NCBI RefSeq assembly: GCF_002954775.1
Contig: NZ_KZ672953.1
Coordinates: 32,091 to 96,090 of the forward strand
DNA length: 64,000 nucleotides
Direction: 5' to 3'
Source: Streptomyces geranii
GTDB taxonomy: Bacteria > Actinomycetota > Actinomycetes > Streptomycetales > Streptomycetaceae
In this document: piece by piece, positions 8,878 through 16,825 of the stretch
Layout of the letters: each line of letters opens with the position of its first letter
Position numbering within the stretch: the first letter of the stretch is position 1
Translations under genes and position numbers: made by a program
The notes under the pieces: generated by a model
The model's database searches: none
Seen by the model: only the letters and a program-made list of their open reading frames with translations
Told to the model about the DNA's origin: nothing

Positions 8878-9749
8878 GTATCCCCCAGCAGTTGTTCGAT
8901 GAAGGCCGCGGATTCACGCGGGGTGAGGGCCTGGCCTCGGATGATGCCATAGCGCAGTTCAAGGATACGGAGCTGCTTCGCGTCGGAGACCGGGCGGCCG
9001 TTGGCCACCACCGGCGACCGGCCCACTGCCGAGCCGTCCGCGAACTTCAACACCTCGATGCTGCCGTCCACCCCTGCGTGCTCCTCGCGATCCAACGGCA
9101 TCACCTGAAGCTCGACGCTGCGCAACTCTCCGATCTCCAGGAGGTGTTCGAGCTGGCGACGCAACATCGCCTTCCCTCCCAGTGGGCGCCGCAGCGTCCA
9201 CTCCTCGACGACGAAGCCGAGTTCGGGTGTCGGATCTCGTTCGAAGACGGACTTGCGGGCCACCCGTGCCTCGAAGAAGCGCTCCACCTCGCTCGCGGTG
9301 TACGCGGGGCGCCGCATCATGAGCAGCCTGCGTGAGTACTCCGGTGTCTGCAACAACCCATGGATGTTCAGCGGATCGTAGAGCTGAAGCTCGACCGCCT
9401 TGGCCTCCATCTGCGCGATCTCCCGAACCTTCTTCGGGTACCGCACCTTCTCCAGATCCTCGTTCATCGCCGTGAGGAGGCCCGCCGCCTTCAGGACCTT
9501 GTCCGACTTGACCATGTACTCGGGGCGGGCGATCCGTTTCCCGCCCTCGATCTTGTAGACCATGTCCTCGCCATACCCCACCTTCCTGCCGAACTCGCCG
9601 GCCCGCATCCCCGACGCCTCCCGGCGAAGCCGCAGTTGGCGGCCGACCGCCTCCACGACAGCCACCCCCCACTCGTCGTCCGGGTCCACCTCCCAACCCG
9701 GCTCGTCCGCCTCACCCTTGAGCTGTCCCGCCTCGTCATCCACAGTCAT
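8874..9749 (-). CDS. XRE-family regulator with DUF5753 domain
   Basis: A 291-residue DNA-binding protein. A helix-turn-helix of XRE type lies near residues 27-65 (LRLRREASGMRAGEFGRKVGYGEDMVYKIEGGKR). A long C-terminal DUF5753 region includes NIHGLLQTPEYSRRL and typical RVARK, REEHAGVDGS and RSPVV elements. The ATG at 9749 is preceded by a strong GGACGGAGG. The gene is co-transcribed with the DUF397 gene and divergent from a short winged-helix gene; two perfect inverted repeats lie in the shared promoter region. The family includes developmental regulators such as WhiJ relatives; the targets of this one are unknown. Confidence 0.9.
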   Translation of the reverse strand: MTVDDEAGQLKGEADEPGWEVDPDDEWGVAVVEAVGRQLRLRREASGMRAGEFGRKVGYGEDMVYKIEGGKRIARPEYMVKSDKVLKAAGLLTAMNEDLEKVRYPKKVREIAQMEAKAVELQLYDPLNIHGLLQTPEYSRRLLMMRRPAYTASEVERFFEARVARKSVFERDPTPELGFVVEEWTLRRPLGGKAMLRRQLEHLLEIGELRSVELQVMPLDREEHAGVDGSIEVLKFADGSAVGRSPVVANGRPVSDAKQLRILELRYGIIRGQALTPRESAAFIEQLLGDT

Positions 9750-9792
9750 GCCTCCGTCCTTACCCACATGCCCCGCCCCGACAGCCCGGCCC

Positions 9793-9820
9793 TTGGGGTT
9801 CTGGATACAAAGAACCCCAA
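9793..9820. promoter_or_regulatory. Perfect 10-bp inverted repeat upstream of the XRE gene
   Basis: TTGGGGTTCT (9793-9802) and AGAACCCCAA (9811-9820) are exact inverted complements separated by GGATACAA. It lies 44 bases upstream of the XRE gene start. It could be an operator for the XRE protein or a promoter-proximal hairpin in its leader. Confidence 0.5.
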
Positions 9821-9853
9821 CCAAGCCCCACCCCTCCCTCCCGCCGAGCAAAC

Positions 9854-9869
9854 TCACTCGCGCGAGTGA
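9854..9869. promoter_or_regulatory. Perfect 16-bp palindrome in the divergent promoter region
   Basis: TCACTCGCGCGAGTGA at 9854-9869 is fully self-complementary. It lies 105 bases upstream of the XRE gene and 85 bases upstream of the winged-helix gene, a natural position for an operator serving both. The half-site TCACTCG resembles binding sites of dimeric helix-turn-helix proteins. Confidence 0.55.
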
Positions 9870-9953
9870 ACATCGCCAACTTCGCCGGATTCGCGGTCGG
9901 TTGCCTGGCCTACGCTCGGGGCAACACCACCGCCGACGAGAGGTGACTTCCCG

Positions 9954-10169
9954 GTGATCGACAAGCGTCTCGGCCAACACCCCGAGCTGTCCTTGATCGC
10001 CATCGGGCTGGGCAGGTACATCCAGTCGCTGCCCACTGGTGCCCCCGTCGACGTCGAGACCCTCGCCCGGCGGTTCTCCTCCGACAACCCGGACGAGATC
10101 GCCGCCGCCCTGCGCGAGCTGGAGACACACGGCTTCCTCCAGGGGCCCGGAGAAGCGCACCCCAAGTAG
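9954..10169 (+). CDS. Short winged-helix DNA-binding protein, probably truncated
   Basis: A 71-residue protein starting with GTG behind GAGAGGTG. The sequence HPELSLIAIGLGRYIQSLPTGAPVDVETLARRF...EIAAALRELETHGFLQ has the helix-turn-helix-wing pattern of a Streptomyces regulator family that I remember as usually much longer, with a Pro-rich middle and a C-terminal domain. Here it stops right after the wing. The +1 frame beyond the stop reads RTPSRPLPALPRAQ, like that Pro-rich linker, so it may be a decayed remnant. It is 47 bases from the Uma2-type gene. Confidence 0.65.
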   Translation: MIDKRLGQHPELSLIAIGLGRYIQSLPTGAPVDVETLARRFSSDNPDEIAAALRELETHGFLQGPGEAHPK

Positions 10170-10216
10170 GCCCCTGCCCGCACTGCCCCGGGCACAGACG
10201 ACGAGGAGCGAGCGCC

Positions 10217-10819
10217 ATGACCATCGCCCCGGACGACGCGCGACAGGGCGGGTCTCACCTGTACCGGGCCATGCGGGACCTCGTTCGGACGATGGACGAC
10301 ACCCTTCCCGGGAAGTTCGAGGTCACCAAGGAAGGAATCGTCCACGACTTGTTGTCGCCGGGAGGGCTCCACGAGGTGACGGCGGCGCACGTCAGTCGCC
10401 GTCTGGAGAAGGTCATGCCGGACGAGCTGCTGGCTCACAACGGCAAGCCCGATGTGGAGGACGAGCCGGAGGGCATCATGCGTCACCCCGACGTCATGGT
10501 GATCGCGTGGGCCGATCTCGACGTCGAGGGCTCCATCGACCCCCGTACCGTCGTTGCCGCCGTCGAAGTGGTCTCCAAGTCCAACCCCGAGAACGACTGG
10601 GTCACCAAGACACGCGACTACCCCCTGATCGGCATCCCGGTCTACGCGATCTTCGACCCCCGCACCGGCACCGGCGCCGTCTTCACCGACATCCACCCCA
10701 CCCCCGGCGGCCCCCGCTACGCCACCCGAAAGGACTTCGTCTACGGCGAGGACGTCACCATCGCCGACTGGACGATCCCGACGACCGGCCTGCCGCGTTA
10801 CCGGGACGAGGAATCCTAG
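10217..10819 (+). CDS. Uma2-family (DUF820) putative nuclease-fold protein
   Basis: A 200-residue protein of the Uma2/DUF820 family, which has a PD-(D/E)XK nuclease-like fold. The expected elements are present: an early VTKEGIVHDLLSPGGLHEVTAAHVSRRL, then RHPDVMVIAW, the core VVAAVEVVSKSNPENDWVTKTRDYPLIGIPVYAIFDP with the acidic Glu and Lys residues, and a final block with GGPRYATRKDFVYGE. Nuclease activity is not established for most members. GAGGAGCGAG precedes the ATG. It is likely co-transcribed with the short winged-helix gene. Confidence 0.85.
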   Translation: MTIAPDDARQGGSHLYRAMRDLVRTMDDTLPGKFEVTKEGIVHDLLSPGGLHEVTAAHVSRRLEKVMPDELLAHNGKPDVEDEPEGIMRHPDVMVIAWADLDVEGSIDPRTVVAAVEVVSKSNPENDWVTKTRDYPLIGIPVYAIFDPRTGTGAVFTDIHPTPGGPRYATRKDFVYGEDVTIADWTIPTTGLPRYRDEES

Positions 10820-10860
10820 GGCGCCGCAGACCAGAGCCCCGCGCCTCGTAGGCTGGCCCC

Positions 10861-11754
10861 ATGAAGGAACTGCCCGACCGGCGTCTGCTTCTGGTGCACG
10901 CGCATCCGGACGACGAGTCGATCAACAACGGCGTCACCATGGCCAGGTACGCGGCCGAGGGGGCCCTCGTGACTCTGGTCACCTGCACTCTCGGGGAGCG
11001 CGGGGAGGTCATTCCGGCCGAGCTGGCTCATCTCAGCGGGGCCGCCCTCGGTGCGCATCGGCTCGGGGAGCTGGGGGCCGCCATGCGTGCCCTTGGTGTC
11101 CATGACCACCGGCTGCTCGGCGGGGCCGGGCGGTTCGGGGACTCCGGGATGATGGGGCTTGCCGACAATGACGATCCCGGGTGTTTCTGGCAGGCGGATG
11201 TCGACCAGGCCGCCCGGTATCTCGTCGACGTGATTCTCGAGGTCCGGCCGCAGGTTCTGGTGACCTACGACCCCGACGGCGGCTACGGGCACCCCGATCA
11301 CATCCAGGCCCACCGCGTCGCCATGCGCGCCGTCGAGCTGGCCGACGAGGCCGGCTGGAGCGTCGCCAAGGTCTACTGGAACCGGGTGCCCCGGACGGTC
11401 GTCGAGGACGGGTTCGCCCGGCTGCGGGAGGCGCTGCCCGGGCTGGCCTTCGCCGCGGCCGGTGCCGTCGACGACGTACCCGGGGTCGTCGACGACGAGA
11501 GCCGGATCAGTGCCGTCATCCACGGCGCCGACCATGTCTCCGCCAAGGCCGCCGCCATGCGTGCCCATGCCACCCAGGTCGAGGTGGACGAGCCCTGGTT
11601 CGTTCTCTCCAACCAGCTGGCCCAGCCGCTCCTCACCGATGAGTACTACGAGTTGGTGCGCGATGAGCGCGCCGGGGACGGTGAGCGTACTTCTGTGCGT
11701 GAGACCGATCTGTTCGACGGGATCGCAGTGACTGCGGAGGGTGGTGCGCGATGA
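10861..11754 (+). CDS. mshB: N-acetyl-GlcN-inositol deacetylase (mycothiol biosynthesis)
   Basis: A 297-residue LmbE-type zinc deacetylase. MshB removes the acetyl group from GlcNAc-Ins in the second enzymatic stage of mycothiol synthesis, the main low-molecular-weight thiol of actinobacteria. The zinc and catalytic motif AHPDDES lies at residues 14-20, and a second histidine motif [10 protein letters not shown] near residues 142-151. The interval length (about 290-300) fits MshB; the related conjugate amidase Mca has a similar motif, so some uncertainty remains. It overlaps the next gene by 4 bases (ATGA). Confidence 0.9.
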   Translation: MKELPDRRLLLVHAHPDDESINNGVTMARYAAEGALVTLVTCTLGERGEVIPAELAHLSGAALGAHRLGELGAAMRALGVHDHRLLGGAGRFGDSGMMGLADNDDPGCFWQADVDQAARYLVDVILEVRPQVLVTYDPDGGYGHPDHIQAHRVAMRAVELADEAGWSVAKVYWNRVPRTVVEDGFARLREALPGLAFAAAGAVDDVPGVVDDESRISAVIHGADHVSAKAAAMRAHATQVEVDEPWFVLSNQLAQPLLTDEYYELVRDERAGDGERTSVRETDLFDGIAVTAEGGAR

Positions 11755-12254
11755 GTGCGAACGGGAAGAAGCCCGCGGGCGGAGCCCGTGGAAGGGCGGC
11801 GGCTGCCGGGGTGGGTGCGGGAGTCGCGGGAAGCGGTGGGGGCGGTGCGGGGGGCGGGAGTCTGCTGGCCCAGCCGCTCGCCGGGCCGTCCCTCGGGCGT
11901 TCCCTGGCCTGTCTGGGGCTCTTCGTCCTCGGGGCCGTCGTGGGAGCCGCGGGCGGGCTCGTGCAGGCCGCCTGGTTCCCGGGCGGGTTGCTGCTCGCGC
12001 TGGGCGGAGCGGCCGGGCTGTTCCTCGGCGGGGCGCGTGCCGCCGGGAGTCGCGCCGGGGCGGTCGCGCCGGCGGCCGGGTGGATGGTCTCCGTCATCCT
12101 CCTCACCGCCAGCCGCCCGGAAGGGGACTTCCTGTTCGCCGCGGGAGTCGGCTCGTATCTCTTCCTCCTCGGCGGGATGGCCGTCGCTGTGATGTGCGCC
12201 ACCCTCGGTCAGGGGCGGCAACCGGACGGGTCCGCCGTCCGACTTGGCAAGTGA
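11751..12254 (+). CDS. Small integral membrane protein (DUF6113-like)
   Basis: A 167-residue protein with an Ala/Gly-rich basic N-terminus (about residues 1-45) and about four hydrophobic helices, including [56 protein letters not shown] and [26 protein letters not shown]. Its ATG overlaps the mshB stop. Genes like this follow mshB in other Streptomyces as far as I recall; the function is unknown. Confidence 0.8.
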   Translation: MSANGKKPAGGARGRAAAAGVGAGVAGSGGGGAGGGSLLAQPLAGPSLGRSLACLGLFVLGAVVGAAGGLVQAAWFPGGLLLALGGAAGLFLGGARAAGSRAGAVAPAAGWMVSVILLTASRPEGDFLFAAGVGSYLFLLGGMAVAVMCATLGQGRQPDGSAVRLGK

Positions 12255-12410
12255 CGTACTACTTCGCCACCGCGATCGCGTGGGGGTCCCGTGACGGTTT
12301 CCTCGGCGGTCGTGGGATACGCGCCGGACGTGGCCAGTATGGTGGTGCGCGCCGCCGAGCTGCCCGCGTGAGGTCGCGTCGGGCGGCGGAGCCAACCGGG
12401 AGAACCTGCC

Positions 12411-14981
12411 TTGAGTCGTGAAACTGACAGTCCGTCCTCCGGGCCCAACGGGCGCGGGGGTGCCGCCTACCCCTCGGGGACACCGCCGTACGGCACGCCC
12501 ATGGCGTCCGACGGCGGTCCGGACGCGGGCCGTTCGGCCGCGGAGCCCGACGGGCCCAAGACCGAGACCACGCTGACGACCCGGATCCGGATCAACATCC
12601 CCGGGTCCCGGCCCATTCCGCCGGTCGTCGTACGGACACCCGTCGCGGACGCTGAGTCCTCGTCGTCTCCGTCGTCTCCGTCGGCCTCGTCGTCCCCGTC
12701 CGCTCCGTCGTACTCCTCCGAGGAGACCGGGTCCCACGCGCTGCCCAGGAGAGGCGGCGCGGGCGACAGCAGAACGCCGGCCGCCGACGCCCCGGCCCAG
12801 CCCGGGGAGAAGACCAGCGACTGGTTCGCGCCGCGCAAGTCCGGTGCCCCCAAGGGCGGTCCGGGCGGTGGCCCGAGCAACGGCGCCGGTCTGCCCGGCG
12901 GTTCGGGCCCCGCGCCCGCCGCACCCCGCCCCGGCAGCCCCAACGGCGGTGGCCCGACGCCCGCTTCCCGACCCGGTGGCCCCAACGGCGGCGGTCCCAC
13001 GGGCACTTCGCGCCCCGGCCTCGGCGTCATGGGCGCCGCGGGCAACGCGGGCGGCCCACGCGCCGCGGGCGGCGGTACGAAGGGTGCCGGGCTCCCCGGT
13101 GCCACCGGCGCCGGTCCTGTCGCGCCGGGGCACGGCGGCGGCACCGGTTCCTTCGACGTGTCCGCGCTGGCTGCCGGGGCGGGCCCGCTGAGCACCTCCC
13201 CGTACCCGTCCGGCAATGGCCCCCGTGGCGCGGGTGGTCCTGGAACGGGTCCCGTGGCCCGGCAGAGCGCCGCTCCCGGCGCCACCGACGGCCGCGGTGA
13301 ACCGCGCCGCGACGACCTGCCGTACTTCGCCGAGAACGGCCAGGGCGGCCCCAACCCGCAGGGCGGCGCCGGCAACGGCCGTGGCCCCCAGGTCGGGCCG
13401 GGCGGCCAGGCCGGTGGATTCGGCCCGCAGAACGACTTCGCCCCCCAGAACGACTTCACGGCGGCCAACGACTTCGGCGCTGCCCAGACCGACTTCGGCG
13501 GCCCGAACCGGCCGAACGGCCCTGGCGGACCCGGCGGACCCGGCGATCCGGGTGGTCAGAACGGCTTCGGGCCCGGTGGTCCGGGCGGTCCCGGCGGACG
13601 CGGTCCCGCGGGCCCGACCGGCGGTCCCGTCACCGGCGACGGCCCGGTCGTCCCGCCCGTCGGCGGCGGCGCCCCCGGCGGACAGGGCATTCCGGGCGGC
13701 CCGGGTGCCCAGGGCGCCCCGGGCGTCTCCGGCACCGGCCGTCTCGCCGTCGGCCTCAGCGACGACACCGCGGTCCTCACCCCGCAGAAGCAGGTCCCTC
13801 AACCGGGCGCCGACGGCTACGACGCCTACGGCGGCTACGGCGGGTCCGTGGACAACGTCTCCAGCTCCACCCTCACCAGCGGTATGCCCGTCGTCCCGGC
13901 CGCCGACCGGAACTCCCCGTTCGGCCCCGGCACCCACTCCGACGGCCCCCTTCCGCACACCCCGCCGAAGCTGCCCGAACCGGTGTCGCCGAGCACGCCC
14001 GCCGCCGCCGCGCCCAAGGGCAAGAAGGCGAAGAAGAAGGGCCGCAGCAAGCTCACGCTGCTCGTCGTCGCCGTCTTCTTCATCGCCGGTGCCGTCTACG
14101 GCGCCGGACTGCTGATGAACCACTCCGACGTGCCCAAGGGCACCACCGTCCTCGGCGTCGACATCGGCGGCGGCACCAGGGACGACGCCGTCAAGAAGCT
14201 CGACGACGCCTTCGACCAGCGGATGACGCAGGCCCTGAAGCTGTCGGTCGGCGGCAAGACGGTCGAGCTGCGGCCCGACCAGGCAGGACTCCAGTTCGAC
14301 ACCCAGGCCACGGTCCGGGCAGCCGCCGTCAGCGACTACAACCCGGTGTCGGTGATCGGCTCGCTCTTCGGCCAGCAGCGCGTCGTCGAGCCGGTCATGC
14401 CGGTCGACGAGGAGAAGCTGACCGCCGCGCTCCAGCGACTGGCGGGCGGGGCGGGGTCGGCCACCGACGGCACGATCAAGTTCGAGTCCGGCAAGGCCGT
14501 CGCCGTCTACGGCAAGGCGGGCAAGGGCATCGACGCCGCCGCAGCCACCGAGTCGGTCGAGAACGCCTACCGCAGCCAGGTGGAGAGCGGCACGAGCACC
14601 CCGGTCCAGGTCCCCACCAAGACCCAGGAACCGACGGTCTCGAACGCCGAGGTCGACCGCATGATGAAGGCCTTCGCCACCCCGGCGATGTCCGCCAACG
14701 TCACCGTCCGCCCGGACACCGGCGCCCCCGAGCTGGAGTTCAGCCCGAAGAACTCCCTGTGGAGGTTCCTCGGGGTGAAGGCCCTCAACGGCAAGCTCGT
14801 CGAGTCCTACGACAAGGCCGCGCTGAAGGAGCTGTACGGCGGCACCTTCGACGAGGTCCTGATCGCCCGCGGCAACGGCACCAAGACGCCGGTCACGGTC
14901 GAGGACGTCATCAGCGCGTTGCGCTCCGCGTTGGTCAGCAGCACTGATCGGGTCGGCGTGATCGAGACGAACCCCAGCTGA
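12411..14981 (+). CDS. Membrane-anchored VanW/YoaR-like protein with long disordered head
   Basis: An 856-residue protein starting with TTG (MSRETDSPSS), with a GGGAG upstream. Residues 1 to about 530 are cytoplasmic and disordered, dominated by Gly, Pro, Ser and Asn with GGPG- and GGP-type repeats. A basic KGKKAKKKGRSK leads into one membrane helix (about 548-568). The extracytoplasmic part begins with TTVLGVDIGGGTRDDAVKKLDD and carries two YoaR/PG_binding_4-like repeats (about residues 578-850), a domain found beside VanW and L,D-transpeptidase modules. A cell-wall role is likely but no catalytic domain is visible. Confidence 0.85.
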   Translation: MSRETDSPSSGPNGRGGAAYPSGTPPYGTPMASDGGPDAGRSAAEPDGPKTETTLTTRIRINIPGSRPIPPVVVRTPVADAESSSSPSSPSASSSPSAPSYSSEETGSHALPRRGGAGDSRTPAADAPAQPGEKTSDWFAPRKSGAPKGGPGGGPSNGAGLPGGSGPAPAAPRPGSPNGGGPTPASRPGGPNGGGPTGTSRPGLGVMGAAGNAGGPRAAGGGTKGAGLPGATGAGPVAPGHGGGTGSFDVSALAAGAGPLSTSPYPSGNGPRGAGGPGTGPVARQSAAPGATDGRGEPRRDDLPYFAENGQGGPNPQGGAGNGRGPQVGPGGQAGGFGPQNDFAPQNDFTAANDFGAAQTDFGGPNRPNGPGGPGGPGDPGGQNGFGPGGPGGPGGRGPAGPTGGPVTGDGPVVPPVGGGAPGGQGIPGGPGAQGAPGVSGTGRLAVGLSDDTAVLTPQKQVPQPGADGYDAYGGYGGSVDNVSSSTLTSGMPVVPAADRNSPFGPGTHSDGPLPHTPPKLPEPVSPSTPAAAAPKGKKAKKKGRSKLTLLVVAVFFIAGAVYGAGLLMNHSDVPKGTTVLGVDIGGGTRDDAVKKLDDAFDQRMTQALKLSVGGKTVELRPDQAGLQFDTQATVRAAAVSDYNPVSVIGSLFGQQRVVEPVMPVDEEKLTAALQRLAGGAGSATDGTIKFESGKAVAVYGKAGKGIDAAAATESVENAYRSQVESGTSTPVQVPTKTQEPTVSNAEVDRMMKAFATPAMSANVTVRPDTGAPELEFSPKNSLWRFLGVKALNGKLVESYDKAALKELYGGTFDEVLIARGNGTKTPVTVEDVISALRSALVSSTDRVGVIETNPS

Positions 14982-15022
14982 GTGCTCCGCCGGGCGCGCG
15001 GCTCTTCGGCTGCCGCCCGGTG

Positions 15023-15069
15023 GGGGCTGGTCGCGCAGTTCCCCGCGCCCCTTCAGGGCGCGGGGAACT
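15023..15069 (+). repeat. Intergenic repeat A, copy 1, with strong hairpin
   Basis: The element GGCTGGTCGCGCAGTTCCCC followed by GCGCCCC is a recurrent Streptomyces intergenic sequence. In this copy the 14-bp arms at 15037-15050 and 15056-15069 form a perfect hairpin with a 5-base loop, a plausible terminator for the preceding gene. Confidence 0.7.
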
Positions 15070-15155
15070 CACCCTCGTACCCATGACATCTGTCATCCGC
15101 GACTCAGGACCCCCGGCACTGCCCGCCGCACCACCCCCGCGGCCAAGCTGGACGC

Positions 15156-16067
15156 ATGGAAACCACCCCAGTGGTCGAGTTCGACCAGGTCACCAAGAGC
15201 TACGGCGACGTACGGGCCGTCGACGGGCTCGCGCTCACCCTCCGCCCCGGTGAGACCGTGGCCCTGCTCGGGCCCAACGGCGCCGGCAAGTCGACCACCC
15301 TCGATCTGCTCCTCGGCCTCAAGCAGCCCGACAGCGGTACGGTCCGGGTGCTCGGCCGCAGCCCCCGCGAGGCCATCGTCGGCGGGCACGTCGGGGCCAT
15401 GCTGCAGAGCGGCGGGCTCATGGACGAGGTCACCGTCCGTGAGCTGGTCGCGCTGGCCTGCGCCCTGCACCCCCGGCCCTTCCCGGTCGGCGAGGTGCTC
15501 TCCAGGGCCGGGATCACCCAGTTGGCCGACCGCAAGGTCAACAAGCTGTCCGGCGGCCAGGAGCAGCGCGTCCGGTTCGCCCTCGCCACCGCCGGGGACA
15601 GCGCCCTGATCGTCCTGGACGAGCCCACCACCGGCATGGACGTCACCGCCCGCCAGGCCTTCTGGGCGACCATGCGCGAGCAGGCGGACCAGGGCCGTAC
15701 GGTCCTGTTCGCCACCCACTACCTGGAGGAGGCGGACGCGACCGCCGACCGCGTCCTCGTCCTGCACCGGGGCCGCCTGCTGGCCGACGGCACCGCCGCC
15801 GAGATCAAGGCGAAGGCGGGCGCACGCCGGATCTCCTTCGACCTGGAGGCCGTCGCGGAAGAGGCCGTACTGAGGGCCCTGCCCTTCCTGACCTCGCTCG
15901 ACATATCCGGCCGGACGGTCCGCATCCAGTCCTCCGACGCCGACGCGACCGTCCACGCCCTCTACGGCCTCGGCCTCTACCCCCGCAACCTCGAAGTGGC
16001 CGGCCTCGGCCTCGAACAGGCCTTCGTCACCCTCACCGCGGCAGCCGAGGAGGCGCGCACCTCATGA
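15156..16067 (+). CDS. ABC transporter ATP-binding protein (exporter type)
   Basis: A 303-residue ATPase. Walker A GPNGAGKST, Q-loop region GAMLQSGGLMDEVTVRELVALACAL, signature LSGGQEQRVRFA and Walker B LIVLDEPTTGMD are all visible. The C-terminal third (from about residue 215) is the substrate-independent tail of CcmA/DrrA-like exporters. It overlaps the permease by 4 bases and is followed by a kinase/regulator pair, the arrangement of antibiotic- or membrane-stress-responsive exporters such as YvfRST or DesKR neighbours. Confidence 0.9.
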   Translation: METTPVVEFDQVTKSYGDVRAVDGLALTLRPGETVALLGPNGAGKSTTLDLLLGLKQPDSGTVRVLGRSPREAIVGGHVGAMLQSGGLMDEVTVRELVALACALHPRPFPVGEVLSRAGITQLADRKVNKLSGGQEQRVRFALATAGDSALIVLDEPTTGMDVTARQAFWATMREQADQGRTVLFATHYLEEADATADRVLVLHRGRLLADGTAAEIKAKAGARRISFDLEAVAEEAVLRALPFLTSLDISGRTVRIQSSDADATVHALYGLGLYPRNLEVAGLGLEQAFVTLTAAAEEARTS

Positions 16068-16825
16068 CGACCACCACCTTCGCCTCACGGGCCCTCATCC
16101 AGCTCGAAGTGACCCGGGCCCTGCGCAACCGCAAGTTTCTGTTCTTCTCGGTGATCTACCCGTCGGCGCTGTTCCTGCTGATAGCGGGCAGCGCGGACAG
16201 CGTCACGAAGGTCACGGGCACGGAACTCACCCTCCCGACCTTCTACATGGTCGCCATGGCCTCCTTCGGCGCCCTGACGGCCGTCCTGATGGGCAACAGC
16301 GAGCGCATCGCCAAGGAGCGCGAGAGCGGCTGGGTACGACAGCTGCGGCTCACCACGCTCCCGGGGCGCGGCTATGTCTTCGCCAAGACGGCGAGCGCGG
16401 CCGTGATCAGCCTGCCGTCGATCGTGGTCGTCTTCGTCGTCGCGGCGGCCGTGAAGGACGTACGCCTCGACGCCTGGCAGTGGCTGGCCCTCACCGGCAC
16501 GATCTGGGCCGGCAGCCTGGTCTTCGCCGCACTCGGAGTCGCCCTCGGCTATCTCGCGAGCGGCGACTCGGTCCGCCCGATCACGATGATCGTCTACTTC
16601 GGCCTCTCCATGCTCGGCGGTCTGTGGATGCCGACGACGACCTTCCCCCAGTGGCTGCAGGACATCGCGAAGTGGCTGCCCACGCACGCGTACGCTGCCC
16701 TCGGACAGTCCATCGAGCTGGGCGACGCCCCGCAGCTGAAGGACGTGGCGATCCTGGCCGTCTCCTTCGTCCTCTTCGCGGGCGGCGCGGCCTGGCTGTA
16801 CCGGAAGGACACGCTGAAGGCGTGA
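16064..16825 (+). CDS. ABC-2 type transporter permease
   Basis: A 253-residue membrane protein with six predicted helices and the ABC-2 pattern: cytosolic start, ALRNRKFLFFSVIYPSALFLLIAG, a central ERESGWVRQLRLTTLPGRGYVFAK loop, and GLSMLGGLWMPTTTFPQWLQDIAKWLPTHAYA before the last helix. It forms the channel of the exporter with the preceding ATPase. Its stop overlaps the GTG of the histidine kinase gene (16822-16825). Confidence 0.9.
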   Translation: MTTTTFASRALIQLEVTRALRNRKFLFFSVIYPSALFLLIAGSADSVTKVTGTELTLPTFYMVAMASFGALTAVLMGNSERIAKERESGWVRQLRLTTLPGRGYVFAKTASAAVISLPSIVVVFVVAAAVKDVRLDAWQWLALTGTIWAGSLVFAALGVALGYLASGDSVRPITMIVYFGLSMLGGLWMPTTTFPQWLQDIAKWLPTHAYAALGQSIELGDAPQLKDVAILAVSFVLFAGGAAWLYRKDTLKA

